From Gallionella sp. (GTDB lineage: Bacteria > Pseudomonadota > Gammaproteobacteria > Burkholderiales > Gallionellaceae): a stretch of DNA of 64,000 nucleotides. The notes under the pieces were generated by a model. That model did no database searches. It was not told where the DNA came from and saw nothing but the letters and a program-made list of their open reading frames with translations. The position numbers were made by a program, and so were the translations under genes. Position 1 is the stretch's first letter. Each line of letters begins with the position of its first letter. Location: NCBI GenBank assembly GCA_028689145.1, contig JAQTWT010000004.1, positions 8,323 to 72,322 of the forward strand. The letters run 5' to 3'. Positions 55,016-63,997 of this stretch are shown here, one piece after another.

Positions 55016-55776
55016 GTTACCGGAACGCCGGCTTATTGATAGTGTCATGTATTTTCATGTCGGCCGCTCATGCACAAGGAAGTGAGCCTATTCAACTCGA
55101 AGCGGGTTCTTCGCTTGAGACATTGGATAAGGGCTATGCCGATTGGAAAAGCTATTACATTGAAGGTGCAAAAAAGCTGGGTGATCGCCACACCGTCTAT
55201 GGGTCATTGCGCGAAACAGAACGTTTTAAAACAAAAGATACCGAACTGCTGGCAGGCGTTTATTACCCGTTATCCAGCCGCTGGACACTGTTGGCGGAAG
55301 GGAATGCCAGTCCGACACACAACATCCTTGCCAGATGGTCCGGCTTAGCTCAGATTCAGTATGCGCTGGATGATGGCTGGGGCGTGCATCTCGGTTTGCG
55401 CCATACTGATTACAACAATGCATTGAGCAATAACTTGCTTGTTACCGGGGAGCGTTATTGGTCAAACTATCGCGCAGCCTGGACACATTCGTCCAGCACA
55501 CTGGTAGGCACAGGATCGGCATCAAGCGACCGCATTCAGTTGAGCAGATATTATGATGAGCATAGCTGGATCGGACTCGGCATTTCGCAGGGTGCTGAAA
55601 TCGAGAGTCTGGGGCCGACGCTGGGTATCCTGAGTTCTCGGGTGCAATCCACCGGATTGACGGGGCGACACTGGTTCAGTAGCGATTGGGCAATTTCTTA
55701 TGAGATTGCCGCCACCCAGCAAGGCAGTCTTTACACAAGAAATGTATTCCGGCTTGGACTTCGCAGCCAATTCTGA
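55012..55776 (+). CDS. YaiO-family outer-membrane beta-barrel protein
   Basis: A 254-residue outer-membrane barrel with a signal peptide (cleavage near AHA, residue 22). Alternating amphipathic strands (YADWKSYYIEGAKKLGDRHTV, YPLSSRWTLLAEGNAS, GWGVHLGLRHTDY) end in the aromatic RNVFRLGLRSQF, a typical C-terminal assembly signal. YaiO-like barrels are found beside family 2 glycosyltransferases and are thought to export polysaccharide. It is coupled to the receiver gene by ATGA and to the HEAT gene by a 35-bp overlap. Confidence 0.85.
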   Translation: MSYRNAGLLIVSCIFMSAAHAQGSEPIQLEAGSSLETLDKGYADWKSYYIEGAKKLGDRHTVYGSLRETERFKTKDTELLAGVYYPLSSRWTLLAEGNASPTHNILARWSGLAQIQYALDDGWGVHLGLRHTDYNNALSNNLLVTGERYWSNYRAAWTHSSSTLVGTGSASSDRIQLSRYYDEHSWIGLGISQGAEIESLGPTLGILSSRVQSTGLTGRHWFSSDWAISYEIAATQQGSLYTRNVFRLGLRSQF

Positions 55777-56824
55777 GCCTGTTATCCGCTTCGCATTCTG
55801 GAGCGGATTTTGCGCAGTGGTTTTAACCCTGATGTTTATTGCGCGGATTGCCGTATTGCGTATGGCATTGCGGCGAAATGAACGGCGTAAGCAGGCATTT
55901 CTTTCGGTCTGGCGCGCCTTGCTGACTGAAAGCGCACTTGCCACTATCGATCCTTCGCGATTACCTGCGATTTCTGCTCAAGATGTGGTATTTTTTCTTT
56001 CGTACTGGAATCATCTGCAGAATTCATTGCGCGGCGATACCCGGGAACGGCTTAATTATTTGGCTCGAACAGCAGGTATCGATCATGCGGTACGCCGGAT
56101 GCTGAAGGATGGCGATAATGCCGAAAGATTGCTAGCCATCGTCAGTCTGGTGCATTTGGGCGACAAAACCGATACGGTAGTGCTGAAAGATTTACTGGTG
56201 AGTGAGCAGCCCATTGCCTGTCTTCATGCAGCGCGTGCATTGCTGCACATTGATCCCGGTGCGCTTGGTGAATTGATGCCAATCATCGTTGAACGCAACG
56301 ATTTGCCCACGGCAGCTGTTGCAAATATTCTTAATGAAGCGGGGCCGGATGCAATTTCTCCGCTGCTCGCAGATATGCTGCGGAATGCTTTCCTGCAGGG
56401 CGCAGCCGCACAATATATGGTTCGCCTGATTGCCCTGACGGCAGCGGCACATCCGTCGGTTGTCTATCCGTCGTTATGCGGGATTATGGATAAGACCGGT
56501 GATATCGAAGTGCTGGCTGCTTGTCTGAAATCAGTGCGCACTCCTGCTGAGTTGCCCAGGATTCGTCAACTTATCAGGCATCCAGATTGGCGTGTGCGTG
56601 TACATGCGGTTTCTGCGCTGGGTGATATGGGCGAAAAAAGTGATCTGGAATTACTGAAGAATCTGCTTTCCGATTCGCAATGGTGGGTGCGTTACCGTGC
56701 CGCTCAGGCAATCAGTCGTTTGCCTTTCGTCACGGTTGATGATTTGAATGAGATGAGAGCGCATTTGGACGATAATTTTGCTGTCGACATGCTGGGTCAG
56801 GTTGTATCGGAACGTACGTCATGA
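55742..56824 (+). CDS. HEAT-repeat protein with one N-terminal membrane helix
   Basis: A 360-residue protein: a membrane helix (FAFWSGFCAVVLTLMFIARIAVL, about 15-38) and then repeated helical pairs of HEAT type (AERLLAIVSLVHLGDKTDTVVLKDLL, ACLHAARALLHIDPGALGELM, WRVRVHAVSALGDMGEKSDLELL). HEAT proteins are scaffolds. Placed between an outer-membrane barrel and a glycosyltransferase in overlapping genes, it probably holds the polysaccharide machinery together across the envelope (inference). The ATG at 55742 is chosen; the frame is open from 55700. Confidence 0.78.
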   Translation: MYSGLDFAANSEPVIRFAFWSGFCAVVLTLMFIARIAVLRMALRRNERRKQAFLSVWRALLTESALATIDPSRLPAISAQDVVFFLSYWNHLQNSLRGDTRERLNYLARTAGIDHAVRRMLKDGDNAERLLAIVSLVHLGDKTDTVVLKDLLVSEQPIACLHAARALLHIDPGALGELMPIIVERNDLPTAAVANILNEAGPDAISPLLADMLRNAFLQGAAAQYMVRLIALTAAAHPSVVYPSLCGIMDKTGDIEVLAACLKSVRTPAELPRIRQLIRHPDWRVRVHAVSALGDMGEKSDLELLKNLLSDSQWWVRYRAAQAISRLPFVTVDDLNEMRAHLDDNFAVDMLGQVVSERTS

Positions 56825-58221
56825 TTTCTTCCTTGATTGAAATTGGCGAATGGATCTTTCTGCTGTATTTCATCGGGCTGAACGGTGGCTATTTGGCACT
56901 CAATTTCCTTTCCTTGATCAGTTTGTCAAGGTTGATGCGTAACCGCATGATTGACGATCTGCCGCAGTTTTACTCAGGGTTGGAGCCACCCATCAGTTTG
57001 CTGGTTCCCGCTTTTAACGAGCAATCAAGCATCGCGGCATCGGTTCATTCGATGCTGCAGTTGAGTTATCAGGAATTCGAAATAATCGTTATCAATGACG
57101 GGTCAAAAGACGATACCCTAAAAGTGCTTGAGCGTGAATTCTCGCTGATTCCTTTTCCGGAGGCATATCACCAGCAACTTGCGACACAACCGATACGCGG
57201 TGTGTACCGCTCTACGCGGTATAACAATTTAAGGGTGATCGATAAGGATAATGGCGGCAAGGCGGATTCACTCAACGCCGGTATTAATGCGGCTCGTTAT
57301 CCGCTTTTTTGCGCCGTGGATGCGGATTCTATTTTGCAGCGTGACAGCCTGCAAAAGGTAGCCCAGCCATTCCTTGAAGACTCGCTGGTTGTCGCTACGG
57401 GTGGCAGCATACGGATTGCCAATGGTTGTCAGGTAAGTAACGGCTTTTTGCAGAAGGTGGATTTGCCGAAAAAGATATTGCCCCTGTTGCAGATTGTTGA
57501 GTATTTGCGCGCCTTTTTATTTGGGCGTATGGGCTGGTCACCATTGAATGCCATGCTGATTATTTCTGGTGCATTTGGCCTATTCAAGAAAAATGTGGTG
57601 ATAGAGGCGGGCGGATACCGTACCAATACTATAGGCGAAGATATGGAGCTGGTGGTGCGTATCCATAGGCTTTACCGGTTGGCGAAAAAGCCATACCGCA
57701 TTGTTTTTGTGCCAGACCCGATTTGCTGGACAGAAGCGCCGGAAGATTTGACTACGCTGAAAAATCAGAGAGTCAGATGGCAGCGCGGTTTGCTGGAGAG
57801 TCTTTCCTTGAATATTGGATTGCTGTGCCATTATCGTGGCGGTGCGGTTGGGTGGTTGGCCTTTCCGTTTATGTTGCTGTTCGAAGCGTTGGGACCGATT
57901 GTTGAATTGACCGGATATGTGTTTATGTTTGCGCTATTTTTGTCAGGCATGATTTCCGGTCAGGCATTATGGGTATTTTTATTTGTTGCCATTGGTTTTG
58001 GAATTCTGCTTTCTGTCAGTGGGTTGCTGCTGGAGGAAATGACATTTCATATCTATCCGCGTCCCAGACATTTGTTGCTGCTGCTATTTGTGGTGTTGAT
58101 CGAAAACTTTGGTTATCGTCAGCTTAATTCATGGTGGCGGCTGGTCGGTTTGGCGCTCTGGACGGGGGGCGGAAAAGCGAAATGGGGGGAAATGAAAAGA
58201 ACCGGCGCGTGGCAGAAATAA
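56821..58221 (+). CDS. Family 2 glycosyltransferase, processive membrane type
   Basis: A 466-residue inner-membrane enzyme: N-terminal helix (WIFLLYFIGLNGGYLALNFLSL), GT-A domain with PAFNEQSSIAAS, INDGSKDDTL, FCAVDADSILQ (DxD), TEAPEDLTTLKNQRVRWQRGL (TED-like and QxxRW signatures), and four or more C-terminal helices. The QxxRW motif marks processive synthases such as PgaC, cellulose and hyaluronan synthase. It is the last gene of the operon and the likely effector; no PilZ domain is seen. Confidence 0.92.
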   Translation: MISSLIEIGEWIFLLYFIGLNGGYLALNFLSLISLSRLMRNRMIDDLPQFYSGLEPPISLLVPAFNEQSSIAASVHSMLQLSYQEFEIIVINDGSKDDTLKVLEREFSLIPFPEAYHQQLATQPIRGVYRSTRYNNLRVIDKDNGGKADSLNAGINAARYPLFCAVDADSILQRDSLQKVAQPFLEDSLVVATGGSIRIANGCQVSNGFLQKVDLPKKILPLLQIVEYLRAFLFGRMGWSPLNAMLIISGAFGLFKKNVVIEAGGYRTNTIGEDMELVVRIHRLYRLAKKPYRIVFVPDPICWTEAPEDLTTLKNQRVRWQRGLLESLSLNIGLLCHYRGGAVGWLAFPFMLLFEALGPIVELTGYVFMFALFLSGMISGQALWVFLFVAIGFGILLSVSGLLLEEMTFHIYPRPRHLLLLLFVVLIENFGYRQLNSWWRLVGLALWTGGGKAKWGEMKRTGAWQK

Positions 58222-58266
58222 CGCCGATTCATTTCAAGAAATCCACATTGCAGGTGCTAAACCAGA

Positions 58267-58716
58267 CTACGCCGCCGGGGGAGGAGAGGCGGTTTTGAGT
58301 GCTTCGAGTTCGCGATGCTTTTGGCGCAAGGCAAAATGCCCCTTTACTTGCATCATGACATTTTGCGGATCAAGTGGCTTGGTCAGAAATCCCACCGCGC
58401 CTAAAGCTCGTCCCTGAGCTTCATTCCCTTTACCCGCCATGGCACTTAGGAATATGACTGGGATATTGCGGGTGCGTGGATTCGCTTTGAGTTGACGGCA
58501 TACTTCGTAACCGTCCATTTCGGGCATCATGATATCGAGCAAGATCAGATCGGGCATCGTGTCTGTTTGCACTAGACGGAGCGCTTCTGCACCGCTGTCG
58601 ACAGCTACTACCTTGTAGTCATTTTCGAGAAGCATGAGCATCAGGTTGCGTGTATCCGCGGCATCATCAGCCACCAGAATCGTTGCTTTGCGGGCAAAAT
58701 CAAGAGTATTTGACAT
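58267..58716 (-). CDS. Response regulator (single receiver domain)
   Basis: A 149-residue receiver: TILVADDAADTRNLMLMLLEN, phospho-Asp in LILLDIMMPEMDGYEVCRQL, Ser in FLSAMAG and Lys in FLTKPLDP. The C-terminal tail is about 20 residues with no domain (RELEALKTASPPPAA). AAGGAGGG precedes the ATG. The gene converges with the glycosyltransferase gene and lies 56 bp after an Hpt-pseudoreceiver gene, forming part of the same signalling island. Confidence 0.92.
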   Translation of the reverse strand: MSNTLDFARKATILVADDAADTRNLMLMLLENDYKVVAVDSGAEALRLVQTDTMPDLILLDIMMPEMDGYEVCRQLKANPRTRNIPVIFLSAMAGKGNEAQGRALGAVGFLTKPLDPQNVMMQVKGHFALRQKHRELEALKTASPPPAA

Positions 58717-58772
58717 GGCATCCCTCCTTGTTTTGAATACTATAACCGATATGACTGAAATTTTTCAGCGTA

Positions 58773-59573
58773 TTAGCCGGCCTTTTTTGGGGAGCTATCG
58801 TGGGAGAGGGCCTGCTTGACTGCATCAGCTAAATTTTGCGCTAATTTTGCATCTTTGATGAGCGTGTAATCGGCATCGGTAGCCCGATGGCGGGTTGTGG
58901 CGATATTTTTGTTTGATGTGATCAGAATGGTTTTGGTATCGCGGCTTTTTGAGTCGGAAAGCTTTAGCGCACCTATCAATGCCGGGCCGCTTAGCATGGG
59001 TATTTCATTGGAGGTGATAACCAGATCAAAAGGCTCCATGAGCGCGCGCGTTAATGCCAGAATTCCATCGCTTATCACTACTGTCTGTACCGGTAGCTCG
59101 GATAATATTTGCAGGTAAATATTAGTCGAGAGCTTCGAGTTATCGACCAGCAGTACAGTGAATGGCTTTCTGGCGAGTTGCTTGTGCAGTTTGTTTAGTT
59201 GTTCTTCAATCTGCTGGTAGTTAGTATCACCCGCATGAACTTTCACGATGACAGAGCGCAAAAGGTCGATGTAATTCAGGCTGATCGCGATGAGCGGCGG
59301 AGAGAATTTGCTTCCGCCCCCGGTAGTGTTGAGCAGGTCTTCCAGTTGGTGGCAGATGGTGGTAATGATATGTAGCCCGAAGGTTCCGCCGCTGCCTTTC
59401 AGGCTATGGATGATGCGATAGAATTCGTTGAAGGAGTCGTTGTTTACCCCGGAATTTTCCATCGCAATAAGAAGCTGCTCTAGGCGATCCAGTTTTTCAG
59501 GCACCTCATCCAGAAAAGCATTCCGCAATTGCAGCAGCATCTGCTGAAACGTGTCTGAATCAATGGAGCTCAT
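58773..59573 (-). CDS. Hpt-domain protein with a degenerate receiver
   Basis: 266 residues: an Hpt domain (about 1-115) with an intact phospho-His in FYRIIHSLKGSGGTFGLH, followed by a receiver-like domain (about 138-255). In the receiver the acidic pair reads VDNSK and the phospho-acceptor position reads Ser in LVITSNEIPMLSG in place of Asp. It should not be phosphorylated, so it is probably a docking or regulatory domain. Start at 59573 (MSSIDSD) is supported by domain limits; no clear ribosome binding site. The pstB gene ends 161 bp upstream. Confidence 0.8.
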   Translation of the reverse strand: MSSIDSDTFQQMLLQLRNAFLDEVPEKLDRLEQLLIAMENSGVNNDSFNEFYRIIHSLKGSGGTFGLHIITTICHQLEDLLNTTGGGSKFSPPLIAISLNYIDLLRSVIVKVHAGDTNYQQIEEQLNKLHKQLARKPFTVLLVDNSKLSTNIYLQILSELPVQTVVISDGILALTRALMEPFDLVITSNEIPMLSGPALIGALKLSDSKSRDTKTILITSNKNIATTRHRATDADYTLIKDAKLAQNLADAVKQALSHDSSPKKAG

Positions 59574-59734
59574 GTAAGGGATGCCGGTTAGCAAAATATG
59601 CCGTTCAATCCAGAAACTCTGGCATATCCTAAAGTTGATCAACGTTGCTATATTAACGGTCGTTGAGCCAAAATGTCCAGCAAGGTGGTGGTTCAGGTTT
59701 AATCTGATGGTCACACCGAGAGTGCCACTGTCGC

Positions 59735-60508
59735 TTAACCGAAGCGGCCAGTAATGTAGTCTTCGGTTTCCTTGCGCTTCGGATTGGTGAACACCATGCT
59801 GGTGTCGCCGAACTCGATCAGGTCTCCCAGATACATGTAGGCGGTGTAATCGGATACGCGCGCGGCCTGCTGCATATTGTGCGTGACGATGACGATGGTG
59901 AAGTCTTCCTTCAGTTCGTCGATTAGTTTTTCGATGTGCGCGGTGGAGATCGGGTCGAGTGCCGAGGTTGGTTCGTCGAGCAACATGACTTGCGGTTTGA
60001 CGGCGATGGCGCGCGCGATGCACAGGCGCTGCTGCTGGCCGCCGGACAGGCTGGTGCCGCTCTGCTTGAGCTTGTCCTTGGCTTCGGTCCACAGCGCGGC
60101 TTTGCGCAGCGCCCATTCGACACGCTCATCCATGTCGTTTTTGCTGAGGTTCTCGTAGAGTTTTACGCCAAACGCGATGTTGTCGTAAATCGACATCGGG
60201 AACGGTGTGGGTTTCTGGAACACCATGCCGATCTTGGCACGCAGCATGTTCAGATCCTGGCTTTTATCGAGGATATTGGCACCGTCCAGAATAATTTCGC
60301 CGGTAGCTTTTTGTTTCGGGTAGAGCTGATACATGCGGTTGAAGGTGCGCAACAATGTTGATTTTCCGCAACCGGACGGGCCGATGAAGGCGGTTACCAT
60401 TTTTTCCGCGATGTTCAGGTTGATATCCTTGAGTGCGCGGTCGTTGCCGTAGTAGAAGTTCAGATTCTTGACTACGATTTTTGGATTGGCGATGTTTTCA
60501 GCGTTCAT
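59735..60508 (-). CDS. pstB: Phosphate ABC transporter ATP-binding protein
   Basis: A 257-residue ABC ATPase: Walker [18 protein letters not shown] (the RTFNRM is PstB-specific), Q-loop [16 protein letters not shown], signature [15 protein letters not shown], Walker [17 protein letters not shown], and H-loop [13 protein letters not shown]. It powers high-affinity phosphate uptake with PstC and PstA. 24 bp separate it from pstA. phoU, phoB and phoR are not in the window. Confidence 0.97.
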   Translation of the reverse strand: MNAENIANPKIVVKNLNFYYGNDRALKDINLNIAEKMVTAFIGPSGCGKSTLLRTFNRMYQLYPKQKATGEIILDGANILDKSQDLNMLRAKIGMVFQKPTPFPMSIYDNIAFGVKLYENLSKNDMDERVEWALRKAALWTEAKDKLKQSGTSLSGGQQQRLCIARAIAVKPQVMLLDEPTSALDPISTAHIEKLIDELKEDFTIVIVTHNMQQAARVSDYTAYMYLGDLIEFGDTSMVFTNPKRKETEDYITGRFG

Positions 60509-60532
60509 TTCAAGCCTTATTTGTGACCAAAT

Positions 60533-61381
60533 TTAGTAGGTGGTAGCGCTCTGCCGGAACAGTACGCGCGCCAGAATGTTGAGTGTCAGTACGCTCAGTG
60601 TGATCAGCAGCGCGCCTGCCCAGGCAAGCTGCTGCCAGTCTTCGTAGGGACTCATGGCGAACTGGAAGATCACTACCGGCAGGTTCGCCATCGGCTGATC
60701 CATGTTGCTGCTCCAGAACTGGTTGTTCAGCGCGGTAAATAGCAGCGGCGCGGTTTCGCCGCTGATGCGCGCGATGGCCAGCATCACGCCGGTGATGATG
60801 CCGGCGCGCGCGGCGCGCAACGTGACAAAGCTGACCACCTTCCATTGCGGTGCACCGAGCGCGGCTGCCGCCTCGCGCAGCGTGTTGGGAATCAGGCGCA
60901 GCATGTTCTCGGTGGTGCGGATGACGATCGGGATGACGATGATAGCCAGCGCCAGTGTGCCCGCCCAGCCGGAGAAATGTTTGACGTGGACGACATAGAT
61001 CTCATACACGAACAGGCCGATGACGATGGAGGGTGCGGAAAGCAGCACGTCGTTGATGAAGCGCGTGACCGGGGCGAGCCAGCCGCGCTGGCCGAATTCG
61101 GCCAGATAGGTGCCGGCCAGAATGCCGATGGGCGTGCCGATCAGCGTGCCGACCAGCGTCATCGCCAGACTGCCTGCAATGGCGTTAAGCAAGCCGCCGC
61201 CGCTGCCCGGAGGCGGTGTCATTTGCGTAAACACCAGCGGGGTGAGCGCGGGCAGGCCGTATTCCAGCAGCGTCCAGAGTATCCAGATCAGCCAAAACAG
61301 GCCGAATGCCATAGTCAGCATCGAAACGGTGAGCCCGATAGCATTGGTGATGCGACGGCGTGTGTAGAGATCAAGCATCAT
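60533..61381 (-). CDS. pstA: Phosphate ABC transporter permease PstA
   Basis: A 282-residue permease with six predicted helices. The EAA-like loop [29 protein letters not shown] contacts PstB. The segment [24 protein letters not shown] is characteristic of PstA. Start follows AAGGTTACC; the gene is separated from pstC by 2 bp, so they are translated together. Confidence 0.96.
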   Translation of the reverse strand: MMLDLYTRRRITNAIGLTVSMLTMAFGLFWLIWILWTLLEYGLPALTPLVFTQMTPPPGSGGGLLNAIAGSLAMTLVGTLIGTPIGILAGTYLAEFGQRGWLAPVTRFINDVLLSAPSIVIGLFVYEIYVVHVKHFSGWAGTLALAIIVIPIVIRTTENMLRLIPNTLREAAAALGAPQWKVVSFVTLRAARAGIITGVMLAIARISGETAPLLFTALNNQFWSSNMDQPMANLPVVIFQFAMSPYEDWQQLAWAGALLITLSVLTLNILARVLFRQSATTY

Positions 61382-61383
61382 GG

Positions 61384-62346
61384 TCAGGTAACCTTTCCTT
61401 CGCGTTGCCCGAGTTTGTAGAGCATAAAGCGCGCGAGTGATAGCACCACAAAAGTGATGAAGAACAGGATCAGGCCGAGCTCGATCAGCGCGGAGGTGTA
61501 GAGTTCGCCGTAGGCTTCGGTGAATTCGTTGGCAAGCGCCGAGGCGATACTGTTGCCTGGCATCAGCAGCGACTTGTGCAGCTCATGGGCATTGCCGATT
61601 ACGAAGGTGACGGCCATGGTTTCGCCCAGTGCGCGCCCCAATCCCAGCATGATGCCCCCGACTACGCCGATCTTGGTGTAGGGCAGAACAATGTTCCACA
61701 TCACTTCCCAAGTGGTTGAGCCGAGACCGTAGGCGGATTCTTTCAGCAGGGTGGGCACAATTTCAAAAACATCGCGCATCACCGCGGCGATGAACGGGAT
61801 CACCATGATGGCGAGGATGATGCCGGCGGTCAGCATGCCGATACCCATCGGCGGGCCGGAAAGGAACGGGCCGATATACGGCATCGCGCCAAAGCGGTCG
61901 TTGAGCCAAGGCTCGATATGGTCGGCAAACAGCGGTGCAAATACGAACAGCCCCCACATGCCGTAGATGATGCTGGGGATTCCCGCCAGCAACTCGATGG
62001 CGATGCCCAACGGGCGGCGCAGGATGCGCGGCGACAGCTCGGTGAGGAACAGGGCGATGCCGAAGCTGACCGGAATGGCGATCAGCAACGCGATACCCGA
62101 GGTGATTAGCGTGCCGACGATAGGAATCAGCGCGCCGAATTGATCGTTGACCGGGTCCCATTCGGAACTGGTCAGGAAGCCGAAGCCGAATGCATTGATG
62201 GCAGGCATGCTGCCCATTACCAATGAACCGATGATGGCGGCGAGCAAAGCCAATACGCCAAATGCGGATACGCGTGTCAGATTGCGGAACAGCAAATCCA
62301 ATACGTTATGTCGTTTAAGGCTTGTTTCGCGTAAAAACGTTGGCAT
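61384..62346 (-). CDS. pstC: Phosphate ABC transporter permease PstC
   Basis: A 320-residue permease with six helices and an EAA-like loop ([25 protein letters not shown]). PstC signatures are [19 protein letters not shown] near residue 55 and [18 protein letters not shown]. It pairs with PstA. Sixty-eight bases separate it from pstS, including an attenuator-like hairpin. Confidence 0.96.
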   Translation of the reverse strand: MPTFLRETSLKRHNVLDLLFRNLTRVSAFGVLALLAAIIGSLVMGSMPAINAFGFGFLTSSEWDPVNDQFGALIPIVGTLITSGIALLIAIPVSFGIALFLTELSPRILRRPLGIAIELLAGIPSIIYGMWGLFVFAPLFADHIEPWLNDRFGAMPYIGPFLSGPPMGIGMLTAGIILAIMVIPFIAAVMRDVFEIVPTLLKESAYGLGSTTWEVMWNIVLPYTKIGVVGGIMLGLGRALGETMAVTFVIGNAHELHKSLLMPGNSIASALANEFTEAYGELYTSALIELGLILFFITFVVLSLARFMLYKLGQREGKVT

Positions 62347-62363
62347 AAATCGGGCCTGTCAGT

Positions 62364-62392
62364 GAGAAAAATACGGGGGCTTCAAGCCCCCG
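62364..62392 (-). terminator. Attenuator-type terminator between pstS and pstC
   Basis: On the minus strand CGGGGGCTT / AAGCCCCCG forms a perfect hairpin followed by TATTTTTCTC. Partial termination here would give more binding protein than permease, a common arrangement in binding-protein operons. Confidence 0.7.
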
Positions 62393-62414
62393 CGATTATA
62401 CCTAACTAGAACTG

Positions 62415-63467
62415 TTATTTAGTCAGCGACGAACCGGATGCATCGCGGATCTGGTTTTTCCAGGCTTTGCGGATCAGGTTCTGCACGTTTTCCGGCAACG
62501 GCACATAGTCAAGTTCTGCCGCCAGTTTATTGCCATGGGTATAAGCCCAGTCAAAGAACTTCAATACTTCCTTGCCGCCAGCCGCGTCTTCCTGCATTTT
62601 GTGCATCAGGATGAAGGTTGCGCCGCTGATTGGCCAGCTGTCTTTGCCCGGCTCGTTGGTCAGGATTTCGTAGAAACCCGGTGCCTTTTCCCATTGCGCA
62701 TTGGCAGCGGCTGCCTTGAACGTGACATCGCTGGGTTCGACGAAGTTGCCGTCGAGGTTCTTCATCTGCACATAGGCCATCTTGTTCTGCAGTGCATAGG
62801 CGTATTCCACATAACCGATGGAATTCTTGATGCGCTGTACATAGGAAGCCACGCCTTCGTTACCCTTGCCGCCGGTGCCGGCTTTCCAGGAAACCGCAGT
62901 GCCTTCGCCTACTGCGGACTTCCACTCGGCGCTGGCCTTGGACAGGTAGTTGGTGAAGATAAAGGTGGTGCCGGAGCCATCGGAACGGTGCACCACGGTG
63001 ATGTTTTCGTCAGGCAGCTTGACATCCTTGTTCAGTGCGACGATAGCCGGGTCATTCCATTTGGTGATCTTGCCCAAGTAGATATTGGCCAAAGTGGTGC
63101 CGTCCAGCTTCATTTTGCCGGGGGTTACGCCCTCGACGGTAACGACCGGCACTACGCCGCCGATCACGGTCGGGAACTGCATCAGGCCATCCTTGTCCAG
63201 CTTTTCCAGTGTCAACGGCATGTCGGATGCGCCGAAATGCACGGTTTTTGCCTGAATTTGCTTGATGCCGCCGCCCGAGCCGATGGATTGGTAATTCATC
63301 TTGACGCCAGTTTTTGCGTTGTAGGCTTCAGCCCACTTAGCGTAGATCGGATAGGGGAAGGTCGCGCCCGCGCCGGTGATTGTCGCGGCTGCCATGCTAG
63401 CGCCGGCATAGGCCATGGCGCTAGCGGCGGTGATGCCGATGATGAGTTGCTTGAGTTTGCTGTTCAT
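62415..63467 (-). CDS. pstS: Periplasmic phosphate-binding protein PstS
   Basis: A 350-residue protein with a signal peptide (MNSKLKQLIIGITAASAMAY..., cleavage near SMAAA) and PstS phosphate-binding signatures: TGAGATFPYPIYAKW, GSGGGIKQIQ, VHRSDGSGTTFIFTNYL and WKAGTGGKGNEGVASYV. ATG at 63467 is chosen because GGAG lies 6 bases upstream. First gene of pstSCAB. Confidence 0.97.
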   Translation of the reverse strand: MNSKLKQLIIGITAASAMAYAGASMAAATITGAGATFPYPIYAKWAEAYNAKTGVKMNYQSIGSGGGIKQIQAKTVHFGASDMPLTLEKLDKDGLMQFPTVIGGVVPVVTVEGVTPGKMKLDGTTLANIYLGKITKWNDPAIVALNKDVKLPDENITVVHRSDGSGTTFIFTNYLSKASAEWKSAVGEGTAVSWKAGTGGKGNEGVASYVQRIKNSIGYVEYAYALQNKMAYVQMKNLDGNFVEPSDVTFKAAAANAQWEKAPGFYEILTNEPGKDSWPISGATFILMHKMQEDAAGGKEVLKFFDWAYTHGNKLAAELDYVPLPENVQNLIRKAWKNQIRDASGSSLTK

Positions 63468-63499
63468 TAGGGTCTCCATTGTGTTGAGTATGTGGCTTT

Positions 63500-63529
63500 A
63501 TTGTATGATTCTTAACAATTATTTGACGG
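63500..63529 (-). promoter_or_regulatory. Possible pstS promoter with a weak Pho-box-like sequence
   Basis: Reading the minus strand, CCGTCAAATAATTGTTAA (63512-63529) has the 7-4-7 layout of a PhoB box with about 9 of 14 heptamer positions matching, and TACAAT (63500-63505) follows as a candidate -10. The spacing between box and -10 is shorter than usual. Confidence 0.35.
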
Positions 63530-63680
63530 TGCTGCTTGGATCAACAACGCTTTGATGCAGGCACATACTAAGGTAGTTATATTACGGGATTATTACAAAA
63601 TAAGGTCAAGTTCGCAGTTTCTCGCTACCTTGCCCAAGATGCCTTTCGCCGCTTCGCTAGCCTGTGGCCGGTGCAATAAA

Positions 63681-63704
63681 AACGGGCATCCGAGAATGCC
63701 CGTT
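63681..63704 (-). terminator. Hairpin, possible terminator reading leftward
   Basis: AACGGGCAT / ATGCCCGTT with a six-base loop; on the minus strand it is followed by TTTTATTG. It could end a transcript coming from a gene beyond the right edge. Confidence 0.5.
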
Positions 63705-63748
63705 GTTTGTTACTAAACGACGATACTGCTTCGTCGGTAGCGCTATCC

Positions 63749-63796
63749 TAACCAGCGACTAGGCTGCGGTTTTTTGCATTCTGGTCGATTGGCTAG
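63749..63796. repeat. Covarying hairpin repeat, copy C
   Basis: Starts TAACCAGCGACTAGG and ends GATTGGCTAG, loop GGTTTTTTG. Stems GAC/GTC and TGC/GCA are kept, though the middle is less regular than in A and D. Confidence 0.55.
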
Positions 63797-63935
63797 TGTA
63801 GTGCACCGTAATTAACGGAACTTATGTTCAAACCCTTGTAGGTCGGGCTTTAGCCCGACATGTCGGGTTGAAACCCGACCTACAATGCTGCGCTTACCGT
63901 TGGTATAAGTTCCAAACAGAATGGCGCACTACACT
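63795..63935. mobile_element. 141-bp MITE-like element between hairpin copies C and D
   Basis: Terminal inverted repeats AGTGTAGTGC (63795-63804) and GCACTACACT (63926-63935), inner inverted GGAACTTAT (63817-63825) / ATAAGTTCC (63905-63913), and a central double hairpin GTAGGTCGGGCTTTAGCCCG... (63838-63883). No coding capacity. Confidence 0.55.
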
Positions 63936-63948
63936 GGTTGTTTCATCA

Positions 63949-63997
63949 TAACCAGCCACTTGGTTGTCGTTTTTTGACAACCTAGTGGAATGGCTAG
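63949..63997. repeat. Covarying hairpin repeat, copy D
   Basis: Starts TAACCAGCCACTTGG and ends GAATGGCTAG. Inner stem GGTTGTC / GACAACC and outer stem CCACT / AGTGG are perfect around a T opposite T mismatch. Compared with copy A, paired positions change together. Confidence 0.7.

Noticed and set aside
63500-63529. A confident Pho box at pstS
   Set aside because: Only a partial match and the distance to the -10 is shorter than usual; kept as a low-confidence site.
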